A DNA stretch of 64,000 nt from Takakia lepidozioides (taxonomy: Eukaryota > Streptophyta > Takakiopsida > Takakiales > Takakiaceae). The DNA is taken from the NCBI GenBank assembly GCA_030704615.1, contig CM060732.1, forward strand, positions 6,014,001 through 6,078,000. The letters run 5' to 3'. Positions 55,080 to 64,000 of this stretch are shown here, piece by piece; the first letter of the stretch is position 1, and each line of letters starts with the position of its first letter. Under the pieces are notes generated by a model, which did not search any database, had not been told where the DNA came from, and saw only the letters and a list, made by a program, of their open reading frames with translations. Position numbers and translations under genes: made by a program.

Positions 55080-56385
55080 AAGTCTAGACCCAAAAATAAA
55101 GCTCGCAAGCACCCACGCCCAACTCCATCTCCTCCCCCTCTACTGCCCACAGTCATGGAGCCCAAATTCCATGATGCCTGCAGCATCATTGACCCGCCTT
55201 CTCTAAAATTTCCTAACGCGACACTGCCCGTGGAGGACACACCTCCAATAACCGGAGCTCAAGACAACGATCACACAATGCGGGAGCCCTCTGAAGTGAC
55301 ACCACCACCTACCAACCACGACCAGCTGAGCAATGGACCAATCTCCTCCACTCACAGAGCTAAGAGAGCTTCCAGCGAGGTCAACAGTGCCGAGGACCCA
55401 TCTCCCTCAGAATCCAAGAAGTTGCGTAACCATCTACAAGACACCCACGAGTTGCAATACCAGGAAGTCAGTAGCGAGAAGCCTCTACCACACCTCTGGT
55501 ACGGTTTCCAGAACATGGAACTCTATGCTTGTGAATGCAACAGGCCCGTCATCACCGAACACCGCACCATGGAGGAGCTTCTCTCACTCGGTATCCCGCC
55601 CACGGAATGTGAGAAATGATTCACTGCAGGAAAGCTTTTCCCCACGTTCCGCAGCGACTCTATCCCGCTACCCGCCCTGACGGCCAGAGCGGTCAATTCT
55701 TACACCTTACGCAATTGCCAAGTGGTACCAGTGTCAACCCAGCAATGGGGCTTCCAGCCAATCCATACCATATCATGATTCGATTCGACACCGAGGTTGA
55801 ACTCCCACGCTCACTCATCCTCTCCCGGGCCACCCAGCGCTTTGCGGACATGGATATCAAGCTTGATAACGTACTTTACTCCCCTATATCAGTTTACTCT
55901 AAACCTGCCACTTAGATTTGGTCTGGTCTGCTAAAGTCGAGCTCCTACATCCCGAGATCGACGGCTTGGCCCTGCTCCGTGGAGACAGGGCCTTTGTTCT
56001 AGAAATCGAGCCAGGATATAAATTGCAAGGGAAGGTGGAGAAAGCGTTTGACCCCACTGCCTCAACTGACAAGCTCTCCCTGTACTTCACCGACGAGATA
56101 CTACAAGGTACCATGGGATCGCAGCTGGCTATGCATTTTATCACCGAAACCAACGACCACGACGATAATTACGAGAACCTTCACGTAACAAAGCCCAACC
56201 ACGACTCCTCCTTTGGATTCATCAACGTGGCAACGAAGGATACAAGAACAAGAATTATGGAGCTCGGGGTACGCATCGACAATGAACATCCCCTGGAATT
56301 GGTAAGTCGTCAGCTGAGTCCGATGATCCTGACATCAACTGGAAGCACAACAAGCTGCACAGCTCTAAATCAAAAGTGCAGCTAG
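55080..56385 (+). pseudogene. unrecognised retroposon-like reading frame, about 430 codons over three frames
   Basis: Frame one (to 55619) begins with a basic, proline-rich region (KSRPKNKARKHPRPTPSPPP), then a Ser/Glu-rich linker and LWYGFQNMELYACECNRPVI. After a stop at 55617 the same frame still reads sensibly (FTAGKLFPTFRSDSIPLPAL). The protein then switches to 55616-55915 (FDTEVELPRSLILSRATQRF) and 55918-56385 (AKVELLHPEIDGLALLRGDR, KAFDPTASTDKLSLYFTDEI). I recognise no domain. The 3' flank looks like a plant LINE untranslated region, so this may be an ORF1-like protein of a LINE that lacks ORF2. Confidence 0.45.
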
Positions 56386-56755
56386 ATTTGGGTCTCTGAG
56401 ATTTGGATCGTAGGTTGTTCTAAGTTAGTAGCTTAGAGCCGCTATGTTTTCTCTCCTACCCTTACCTCTTTTGCTAGGCAGCGTATTCCTGCTGTCTCCT
56501 GTTTCGGCTCTGTCCCATCTTCTTAGTCTTCTTCCTGGGCCTACCTGGCCCTCGTTGCTCTCCCTCCTTGCCTTTGATTGGCTCTTTCCCGCTTTATCCC
56601 CCTTAATTTCTGCTAGTGCTGGGTGTTCCCCATGTGTTACGCTTTACGACCTTCTTGGAGGTTATTTTTTCCTCCATCTGTGCTACTTTGTCTTTCCTTA
56701 ATAAAATTTTGCCAGGGCCACTGTTCCTGTTTTAATTATATATATATATATAACT
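56386..56755 (+). other. LINE-like 3' untranslated region
   Basis: This T/C-rich stretch contains CCTTAATAAAATTTTGCCAG near 56696-56716 and ends in an (AT)n tract at about 56738-56752. TTAATAAAATTTTGCC-type ends are common in plant LINE 3' regions, from memory. No reverse transcriptase precedes it. Confidence 0.45.
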
Positions 56756-56765
56756 CAACTATCAG

Positions 56766-57185
56766 TAGCTCAGTTCAGTTGGTTAGTGCATTGAGTGCCA
56801 CCCAGATGATTTTGGGGTCAAATCTTGCTACTTGACGGATGTGGTATACTCTTCTTGACAACCGCAAGGCGAAGTGGCTCTTAGTTACGCCGGCCTCGGT
56901 CGGAGTTTTCTCTCTCTCTCTTCTTGACAACCAGCATGTAGCCCAGTGGTAATGGGCACATACCACGTTGGATTGGATGTGGTTGTGGGTTCAAAACACG
57001 GTCAGGTGTGTCATGAAGGTGTCCACCTTTCAGCTGGAAGGCAGTAGCCCTTGTGGTGAAAAGACACCATAATTTACGCTCCCTTTGGGAGGGTCTATAT
57101 TTTATTTTCTCCTCCTTCCCTGGACGGTGTCCCATTCGGTTACTGTGAAAGAGGTTATTTTCTCCTCTCAATATTAAGGGGCCTG
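56766..57185 (+). mobile_element. tRNA-derived SINE-like sequences (two heads)
   Basis: The first head has an A box TAGCTCAGTTCAGTTGGTTA (56766) and a B box GGGGTCAAATC (56814-56824). The second has an A box GTAGCCCAGTGGTAATGGGC (56938) and a B box GTGGGTTCAAAAC (56985-56997). Both have near-tRNA A-B spacing of about 48 bp. A (CT)n tract separates them. The second continues into about 190 bp of non-tRNA sequence ending ATTTTTTATTTG. They are tRNA-like Pol III promoters, not functional tRNAs, since no full cloverleaf with an acceptor stem was found. Confidence 0.6.
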
Positions 57186-57199
57186 ATTTTTTATTTGTC

Positions 57200-57281
57200 G
57201 TGCGCATACGTATCGCTACACAACTACATCGCTGTCCAAACCACACCACACATATATGCACAATAAAGTAGTCTGCCACAA
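57200..57281. repeat. 82-bp direct repeat, copy 1
   Basis: It matches 57643-57724 with only two or three differences (GTGCGCATACGTATCGCTAC at the start). It may be the edge of a second, truncated LTR of the Gy-D family or an internal LTR duplication. Confidence 0.9.
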
Positions 57282-57723
57282 TGATAAGAAAAGCTAAAGG
57301 ACACACACTCTCAACACAAGAAATATGAAATCCATCGCTATCACTCTTTAAAATAGAAGTCGAGCCAGGGGCACCCCAAGCTATGGGGACTCCACCCCAC
57401 AACAACCTACACTCCCATCATAAGCACACTCAGATCTAAACGCATGAAGGAGCTCGGTCGCGCAGGCTCAACTCGAGAGAGATGAGCTGCGCGACTGCGC
57501 TCTCGTGAAGATAAGGCGTTTCAGGTGTCAAACTAAACTTGACACCTGACTTAACACTTGACATAAATCCAAGTGTTAAATACAAATAACTAGCTTTATT
57601 CTAGTTGTTTTCACACTGTGCTTATTTAACTTGACAGCTATTGTGCGCATACGTATCGCTACACAACTACATCGCTATCCAAACCACACCACACATATAT
57701 GCACAATAAAGTAGTCTGTCACA
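57282..57723 (-). repeat. probable Gy-D 3' LTR
   Basis: Read on the minus strand it begins TGTGACAGAC directly after a purine tract and could end ...CTTATCA at 57282, giving a TG...CA-bounded 442-bp LTR. The left edge is uncertain because copy 1 of the 82-bp repeat abuts it, and the partner LTR lies outside the window. Confidence 0.5.
57457..57579. other. cluster of three perfect stem-loops
   Basis: Stem 1 has 9-bp arms GTCGCGCAG (57457-57465) and CTGCGCGAC (57487-57495). Stem 2 has 11-bp arms TCAGGTGTCAA (57521-57531) and TTGACACCTGA (57539-57549). Stem 3 has 10-bp arms TTAACACTTG (57551-57560) and CAAGTGTTAA (57570-57579). Stems 2 and 3 are one base apart. They lie in the probable LTR and could be RNA structures or protein sites. 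Confidence 0.88.
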
Positions 57724-57724
57724 A

Positions 57725-57738
57725 TCGCCCCCCTAGCT
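57725..57738 (-). other. Gy-D polypurine tract
   Basis: The minus strand reads AGCTAGGGGGGCGA next to the probable LTR edge. Confidence 0.65.
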
Positions 57739-58128
57739 GGTGGGTAGGTCCCTCTACCTCCAGATAGCTACAAGATGTAATAGCCACAGCCGTACTAAGT
57801 CCTCTATCACTGTCCCTATTGCACTCAAACCCTATAGACCAAGAGGCCGGGTACAAGAGTAGCCCCATCGTTAGTCGCCGTCTTGCAATCTGTGAACTTG
57901 AGCCAGGACCTCGTGTGTTCAAGGTCTCCTAGTAGCTGGGCCTTGCGTTTCTTGTTAGCCTTCCATGGTTGTATCCACTCCCACTATCCAATGCGATGTG
58001 GACATAACCAATCCCCATCCGGAACCATCAAGAGGTGGAGTCAAGCATCCCATATGCCAACCTCTAGAGCATCGATCACACACCCAGCATGGTGGCTGCC
58101 CCTCTAGCAGACCCACACAACATGCACC

Positions 58129-59232
58129 TCAAACCTGCAGATACCACTGCCAGTTTGGGTCTATCCTGCCATCGACATTCGGAAGGTGACATGGCGCACA
58201 ATTACGCACATGGTCCTTCCAAGTTATGCCATCCTGACCCTCCAAGACGAAGACGCCTGAGGGCAAGACCTCTCGAACCCTCAAAATAACACGTCCTGCA
58301 GTCACATCCAAGGTCGTATGAGCAGTCTGCTGCAGATAGACGTAGTCACAGGGTTGAATCTCCGAACCCCAGGACGATAGCCCCCACGTATAGTAGATAC
58401 CTCAACGTATCACGGTGTTGTGCAATGGCAAGGTTCTCAAAAGCCATGGGCATGACTTTCTTGAACAACTCTGCACGCTGCTCACATGCACCGTGCCCAC
58501 ACATCTGGATCGTCAAGGTTAAGAACGGTGTAGCAGCTTCTCTGCGAATGGATGTAGGCAAATCCGGCTCTTGGCCAAAGAGAAGAAAGTATGGTGAGAA
58601 GGAGGCAAGTGATGCTTGCTTGCTGAACCTGTAGCCCATGGCTAACCAGGGTAATTGAAGGTCCCAGTCTCCTAGGTGTCCCTTCTGCAAGCCATACTTG
58701 CACAAACCCCTCTTACTGTCTGAACAACTCTCTCTGGCCAAGCCTCGGCCTCAGGATGATCCCGAGAAGTGGTGCGGTGGTCTATCAAGGCCTTGTCACA
58801 CAAAGCCTGAAACTCCCCCAAGAACTCTCTCCCTTGGTCCGTGAGTACCTCAGCTGGAGCACCGAATCGGCTAAGCACACAATCCAAGAATGCATACGCA
58901 GCTCCCTCACTAGCCTTATCAGGCAATGGAACCAATTCAATCCACTTGGAGAAGTGCTCCACCATCACCAACACGTACTTGTTGTGGCGCATGGTCAGTG
59001 GCAACGGCCCTGCGAAGTCAAGACTCCACCTGTAGCCCAATCCCATGATCGGAAGAGGGTGCAATTGTGGAGTAGGGGCGTTGAATGAAGCACGCACCCT
59101 GTCACACACCATGCACCTAGCCACAAATTGTTGCACCTCTGTGTGCATACCACGCCACCAATACTGCCCCTGCAGTAGACTATGAGTGCGTCGCACCCCA
59201 AAATGCCCCAACTCCTCATGGGCATGCCGCAC
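58129..59232 (-). pseudogene. Gy-D integrase
   Basis: 58672-59232 has the complete zinc finger (RHAHEELGHFG with two His, CMVC with two Cys) and the DDE core (WSLDFAGPLPLTMRHNKY, VLTDQGREFLGEF, DHPEAEAWPERVV). The core continues in another frame at 58346-58741 (LPWLAMGYRFSKQASLASFS, PYFLLFGQEPDLP). The C-terminal module at 58129-58311 (AGRVILRVREVLPSGVFVLE) lacks a chromodomain. This integrase type (VCDRVRASFNAPTPQLHPLP) is distinct from Gy-A and Gy-B. Confidence 0.92.
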
Positions 59233-59244
59233 TAACCGTGCCCG

Positions 59245-60187
59245 CTATGTTGGGTGAGGCACAATCCTCACTCGACCATCCTCCCACACTCGGAGCAGGT
59301 GTGTCCCCTCCCACTTGAACCTCTTGGCTCGTTGTAGGATCCGATCCCTCTCCTTGGCAGTCACAGTGGCTGCAGTGTCTCCAGTGCGGAGGTAGTCCAA
59401 CACAACTGAATCCTCATGTATATCTTTGGCGCCACCTTGCTCATTGCTGGCCTCAGGGTCCTCAGACACTTGATCTACAGTCATCCCTGTTGCAGGTCCA
59501 ACCTGGCCTTCCGCTGCCAAGATACACAGAAATGCAGATGCATGCCATCCGGGCACCATCTCCTCGTCCGTCTCACCATGCCACCGAGCTCCAGTGTCAT
59601 CCTGCTGGCTCGTGCATGGATTGCGACTCAACCATCTGCATTGCGATTGACCAAACCGGTCGATGCACCACCTGAAAGTCATACTCTTGAAGGATGAGTG
59701 CCCACCGTGCAAGCTTCCCCGTAAGCTTGTCTGACTCCATCAACCACTTGAGTGGTTGGTGATCCGTGACAAGGGTGAAGAGATTGCCGTATAGATAGCA
59801 CCTGAAGTGTGCCACGGCCCACACTGCAGCTAAGCATTCTCCCTCATATGAGCTATACTTAGACTCTGCAGCATTGTTCAAGCGGCTAGCATAAGCCACT
59901 ACGAACTCTCTTCCCTCATCATCCACCTGTGTGAGCACCGCTCCAAACCCCAGCATGCTCCAATCTGTATGCAGCTGAAAAGGACGCCCCCTGATAGGTC
60001 GTCTCAAGATGGGCGCCGAGGTCAACCTCGCCTTGAGCTCTTGAAAAGCTTGTTCTTGCTCATCTTCCCACTGCCACTCCTGGTCCACCTTGGTCAGCTT
60101 GGTTAGAGCCTTTGCAATGGCACTAAATCCCTTAACAAACCGTCTGTAATAGTTTGCTAACCCCATGAAAGCTCGAACTCGGCTCAC
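59245..60187 (-). pseudogene. Gy-D RNase H and linker to integrase
   Basis: 59597-60187 reads RVRAFMGLANYYRRFVKGFS (RT thumb/connection), then RNase H (RPFQLHTDWSMLGFGAVLTQ, ESKYSSYEGECLAAVWAVAH, LVTDHQPLKWLMESDKLTGK, ALILQEYDFQVVHRP). The first catalytic Asp (HTDWS), the Glu (YEGECLA) and the Asp of VTDHQP are present. The linker at 59245-59560 ends AKRFKWEGTHLLRVWEDGRV just before the zinc finger. There is one frame change between them. Confidence 0.9.
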
Positions 60188-60219
60188 ATCCGTGGGGCGT
60201 GGAACCTGTGCAATGGACT

Positions 60220-60950
60220 CTACCTTAGTCTGCTGTACCCCAATCCTCCAGGATATATCATGTGACCCAGATACTCAATCTGGTTGTGGAAAAACTTGCA
60301 CTTGCCCGGATGTAACTTCAATCCGTGCGTCCTCAAGCGCTCAAATACCCCCTGAAGGTGTCTCTCATGCTCCTCCACCGTAGCACTAAAGATGATGATG
60401 TCATCTATGTAGCACCGAGCAAACTCCACCCTGCTAGAATCCTGTCCATGACTCTTTGAAACTCAGCGGGCGTTTTTAAGCCCAAATGGTAAGAACCGCC
60501 ACTGGTATAGGCAATCCTTCCCGTGCTCATTGATCCCCCAGAATGCCGTCTTTTGCTTATCCGCCTCCTTGATCGGCAACTGGTGATATCCGGATCGTAA
60601 ATCCAACGTGCTAAAGACCTTGGAATGCCCAATGGCATCAAAGATCTCCTCTGGTGTCGGCATGGCATACCTATCGGACTTGGTCTGACGATTTACAGGC
60701 CGGTAATCACCGCACATACGTCTCTCCGTCCAATTGCCATAGACATCCTTCTTGGCTGGCATCACTGTGGCTGAAGCATACTCTCCACCAGAGAGCTCCA
60801 CCAAACCTGCCTCCCAAGATCTTGAGTCCTCATCTGAATCAAAGACCTCTCCATGTCACTGTATCTATAGGGTCTCCGAAAGATTGGCGTGTCAGTGGCC
60901 AACTCAATACGGATCTCTTGACCCTTCAGTGCTCCCAAGTCCTTCAAACT
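60220..60950 (-). pseudogene. Gy-D reverse transcriptase
   Basis: It opens IRIELATDTPIFRRPYRYSD (60762-60947), then [60 protein letters not shown] and FLPFGLKNA (60463-60804). A frame change follows, then the active site YIDDIIIFS (60400-60411 codes YIDD) and LHPGKCKFFHNQIEYLGHMI (60220-60429). All polymerase core motifs are present in order, interrupted by two shifts. Confidence 0.93.
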
Positions 60951-61361
60951 GAAGGCAAAGCAATTCCTGTAAGCCCTCAGGAACCGCCGTATACGTCGTC
61001 TCTCTCCTCCGGTGACAATGGGTCCAATGTCAGGCTCCCAATTGTCCTCCGTAACTGCAACCTTAAGTCCAATGGGCTTAGAGGTAGAGGACGCGTCCCG
61101 TGGTTGCTATGCTGCAACCTCTTGAGCAGTACTCCCTGCCTGCTCAGTCAATGACAAGGCCTCATCCTACCCATCATCTCATCCTTGAGGACCTCCTCAA
61201 CCCGAGAAGAATCCCAACCTCATCCATCACAGCTGCCTTGGCTGCCAACTCCCTCTGAACCTCGAGCACCTCCCATGTGTGTCATGGATGTCTACACCCC
61301 GTGGTCCTCACCGGCTCGCCCCCACTCGCTGCCTGTACCGTCTCGGTAGGCAGAGAGACCG

Positions 61362-62345
61362 TCAAGGAAGTGCACTCCGCACTCTACGTTGCTCAGCCAT
61401 AGCCAAGCTGATAATCCAGGTCAAGCAATTGAGATCCATTGCTTGCCCCAACACCTGACGACGTGATGCCTCAGAAAGAGAAGGCACCGCCGTGGTCCCC
61501 GTGGAAAATCCCATAGCCCGCTCTCGCTCGTCGGCATTAGGCTCCACTAACTGTTGCAACTGGCTATCCACAAGAGGCCAGGTCCACCATCCGAAAAGCA
61601 TGGGATCCTGGGAAGCTGAGCAGTGTAGGTAATGCTGCTCGTGGTTGACCCACCCTGTTGACCACTGCCAAAGGCAACGGTCATCGTGTCTAACACGTTG
61701 AGACTGCCTCCCTGTGTCCAAAATGCCATCCACGGTGAGGTGTGCTGGCCGCTGCACCCCATCAAATGCACGCTTGAGCAGTGCGGGTGGCATCAAGTTA
61801 GTCCACCAAAGCCGTGGACGATGAGCCCGTGACCCCACTGCAGCTGCATCCAGCAACACTGCTGACCCAAGCCACGACCGGACTTGATGCACACTGGCCA
61901 TCACCCTGGCCGAGAATCACCCATCAGTGGCACATTCTCCAAGAAATATGCTGGAGATACAGCTTGATGAAGCTGCAAGTGGCGCAAAACCGCACCATCT
62001 CCCAAAACAGACCCGTCCTCGAGTCTCGCAATCCATTGCCATGCCGGTTGATGAATGCCCTTGGCAGGGCCAACCTGCCACTACCAGATCAATGGAGCCA
62101 ACCTGCTCCAAATCCGGCGCCCCAGCAGCAACAAATGTCTGCTGGCAAGGCTTGTTGGTATCCACGAACTGCAGACACTGGCAACAAAGCAGGGTACTGC
62201 TGTACCAACTGAGCAACATGGCGCAGTGAGACGCGTCGTGCAGTCTCATCCCTCTCCACATACAGGTAACGCCTTACCCGCACACCTGCCTGTAGCACAG
62301 CAGCCAATCCGGTGCTGATCCCGCCAAACAAGTCCAGAAGGCAAT
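61362..62345 (-). pseudogene. Gy-D C5-cytosine DNA methyltransferase domain
   Basis: The enzyme would transfer a methyl group from AdoMet to cytosine C5. Visible motifs in order: I, LDLFGGISTGLAAVLQAGV (62280-62337, AdoMet binding); II-like, RYLYVERDETARR; IV, DLVVAGWPCQGHS with the catalytic Cys codon at 62064-62066; VI, YFLENVPLMGD (ENV at 61931-61939); VIII, SRAHRPRLWWTNL (61797-61832); IX, NADERERAMGF (61506-61538); X, LGQAMDLNCLTWI (61413-61451). The target-recognition region between VIII and IX reads best in the alternate frame (LNVLDTMTVAFGSGQQGGST). Frame changes lie near 62340, 62130 and 62020, a TGA lies after motif VI, and paired indels affect the recognition region. As read it is inactive, but every key residue survives. 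It sits between protease and RT of the same strand, so it is part of Gag-Pol. Confidence 0.87.
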
Positions 62346-63430
62346 GCCTTCATCCGGATACTGCCATACAATAGGTGTGGTATCCAATGGTGACAACTGA
62401 GGTGGTCCTGGTGCAATACCCGCACTCTCCTCCTCTCCTGACGGTACAAAAGCCTCTACCCAGGCTTGTTGCACCCGTCGATCAGCAAACCTGCTGCAAA
62501 TCCTTGCTCGTACCCCACAATGGAGTGTGAGCAACCATGGCAGCAACTCCGCCATACCATGCATGTCATCCTGCTCTGCTGGAGGTGGCACATCCTCTGC
62601 ATGGGCATTGCCTTCCAGCAACTCTCCAGGCCAACTAACTGCAGATATAAAGGCGGCTAGTGTTGGCATCTTGCCCCGTTGGGCAGCCGCAATACCCCCA
62701 ATGAATGTCACAGGGAGCTGTGCACGACGACCATCCCCTGACTGCCATCCAGGCCTGTAGAATGTTGACTCCTCCCAAAAGTCCAGGGTGAAGCCTATGG
62801 GGTATAACACTGCCCCACCAACGAGGACATCGTAAGAGACCGCGTCTGTCACAATGGCCTTGGCTTGCATTACTGAGCCATCGATAGGATGATCCGCTGC
62901 AGTCTAATGGCCAACTGATGCCGTGTCATGCCCCGAGCCTGCTCTGATCCTCCCAGAGATGTCTGTATCTGGAAAGGACAAGACTCCATATCCGCCTCCA
63001 TGAGGCCGAAACCTGCAATAGTAGCTCTGCCCAACATCAGTGGCTGAGCTCCCGAGTCCAACAAGACCCGCAGTGGCCGGTACTTCTTGCCTGCCGGTCC
63101 ACTCAAAGAGAAAATGTCATCCTGGTTGTCTAACAAGACAACTCCAGGTGTCACCATGGCGCGCTCAAAAGCTGGCCTAGCTGGCAGCTCCGTCAACCTG
63201 GCAGCTGCAGCTTGCCATGGCGCAGCCGTGGCACTCTTGACCCTCAAATCCGAGGATCCCTCTGCCACTACACCTTCCACTAACTCCGCAGAAGATGAAG
63301 TGACCTCCCCACTCTCACAGAGTGTTGCTGCTAGTCTGAACACTGCAGTTGGCCTTACCCCCGGCGTCACAATTATGGTTGCCGAGAACAGTGGGGCTTG
63401 ACACACAGAGGTGGCTGCCCCCAATAACAC
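62346..63430 (-). pseudogene. Gy-D aspartic protease
   Basis: 62870-63430 carries a linker and the protease active site LRVLLDSGAQPLMLGRA (DSG at 63050-63058). It ends QRIILSMAQ with a stop, and the frame resumes at 62870 (VTDAVSYDVLVGGAVLYPIG, FTLDFWEESTFYRPGWQSGD), the C-terminal half of the protease fold. A 120-residue linker into the methyltransferase follows (QAWVEAFVPSGEEESAGIAP, QLSPLDTTPIVWQYPDEGI). Confidence 0.82.
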
Positions 63431-64000
63431 ACCGCTGCACTAGCCTTGGTAGCAGGTGTCAGTGCTGCACGTGTAGCTCTCCCCAATGCATAGTAACCTC
63501 CGCCTCGGTAACAGTCGGGCGAGAACTAGGTGTCATGGATGGCGTCGACACAGTCTCGCCAATGTGAATGACTGAGGAAGCCTCGCCTGACGGCTTGCCT
63601 CCCCACGCTGTGGATCCAATTCCACCTCTGCACCTCAAGGCTCAGGAACTCGTGCTGCTCCTCGAGTCACAGCTGCAGCAGACTCCACCTGCACTAGTGG
63701 TAGTGCTGCTCCGCACATGAATCCCATGCCTCCCATAAACCCCTCTCTAAGAAGTAGGAGGTGGACCATCCCGCCGGGGAGCCGTTACCGCCTGAGCTAT
63801 AGCCATTGCAGCGAGCCTCTGCTCTAGCTGCTGAAGCCGGTTGACCATGCCTTGGTCACACCCTGACCACCGCGTCCTTGGCCATGTTGAGCTTGCCCTT
63901 GGCCTGCACCTCGTGCCCGACCACCTCGTCCTCTCTGGGCTGGTCCACCTCGCCCCCGGCCACCATTGTTCCCTTGGAATGGCCTGGGCGCAACTCAGGA
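63431..64000 (-). pseudogene. Gy-D gag C-terminal part (runs off window)
   Basis: At the right edge the minus strand encodes an Arg/Gly-rich stretch (RGRGGPAQRGRGGRARGAGQ). A short coiled coil follows in another frame (MVNRLQQLEQRLAAMAIAQA). These suit an RNA-binding Gag tail. No CCHC knuckle is seen within the window. Frames change several times and the start lies outside. Confidence 0.55.

Larger units (their letters stand above)
57282..64000 (-). mobile_element. Gy-D: Ty3/gypsy retrotransposon encoding a DNA cytosine methyltransferase (5' end outside window)
   Basis: Minus-strand order from the right edge is an Arg/Gly-rich gag end, aspartic protease, C5-cytosine methyltransferase, reverse transcriptase, RNase H, integrase, purine tract and LTR. 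There is no chromodomain. Protease-RT-RNase H-integrase is the Ty3/gypsy order; the methyltransferase is an added module between protease and RT. All frames contain shifts. The element exceeds 6.7 kb and is truncated only by the window edge. Confidence 0.88.

Noticed and set aside
56766-56832. A functional tRNA gene
   Set aside because: A and B boxes are present, but I could not form an acceptor stem or an anticodon loop; a SINE head fits better.

Overview
The window is eukaryotic nuclear DNA from a streptophyte with a large, transposon-packed genome. The evidence is spliced coding sequence, a degenerate plant-type PPR gene, chromodomain Ty3/gypsy elements primed by initiator tRNA-Met, a plant-type LINE and a hAT-type MITE. 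One Ty3/gypsy element carries a C5-cytosine methyltransferase. From memory, that combination has been reported from charophyte algae, so a charophyte is my best guess; a bryophyte, lycophyte or fern is not excluded. Nothing looks prokaryotic or organellar.

Layout. 1-1.7 kb is G-rich and unassigned. 1.75-3.77 kb is a four-exon gene resembling a beta-class amino-methyltransferase. 4.05-5.03 kb is an array of short palindromes. 5.3-6.97 kb holds two divergent, decayed paralogues of an unrecognised family around a long inverted repeat. 7.94-13.81 kb is a full-length chromodomain gypsy element (Gy-B1, minus strand). 15.6-16.2 kb is a PPR pseudogene. 17.5-24.9 kb is a LINE (minus strand) whose endonuclease is split by a 479-bp hAT-like MITE. 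26.4-27.7 kb is a gag remnant.

28.68-35.61 kb is a young full-length chromodomain gypsy element (Gy-A1). 39.27-51.49 kb is an older copy of the same family (Gy-A2). Gy-A2 is interrupted at 41.80-47.13 kb by a second Gy-B element (Gy-B2, plus strand), in which part of integrase and the chromodomain have been replaced by foreign sequence. 52.03-52.78 kb is a second palindrome array. 53.2-54.73 kb is a truncated relative of the 1.75-kb gene. 55.08-56.74 kb is an unrecognised retroposon-like reading frame, followed by tRNA-like SINE heads.

57.3-64.0 kb is a third type of gypsy element (Gy-D, minus strand, running off the right edge). Between its protease and reverse transcriptase it encodes a DNA cytosine methyltransferase with motifs I, IV, VI, VIII, IX and X all readable. 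This is the most notable system here.

Five insertions have matching target-site duplications, which fix their boundaries to the base: AGTAG, AAGCA, ATAGT, GATGC and the 8-bp GTCAGGAC. Nearly every coding region is broken by single-base indels or stops, even in the element with almost identical LTRs. Some indels may therefore be sequence errors rather than decay.
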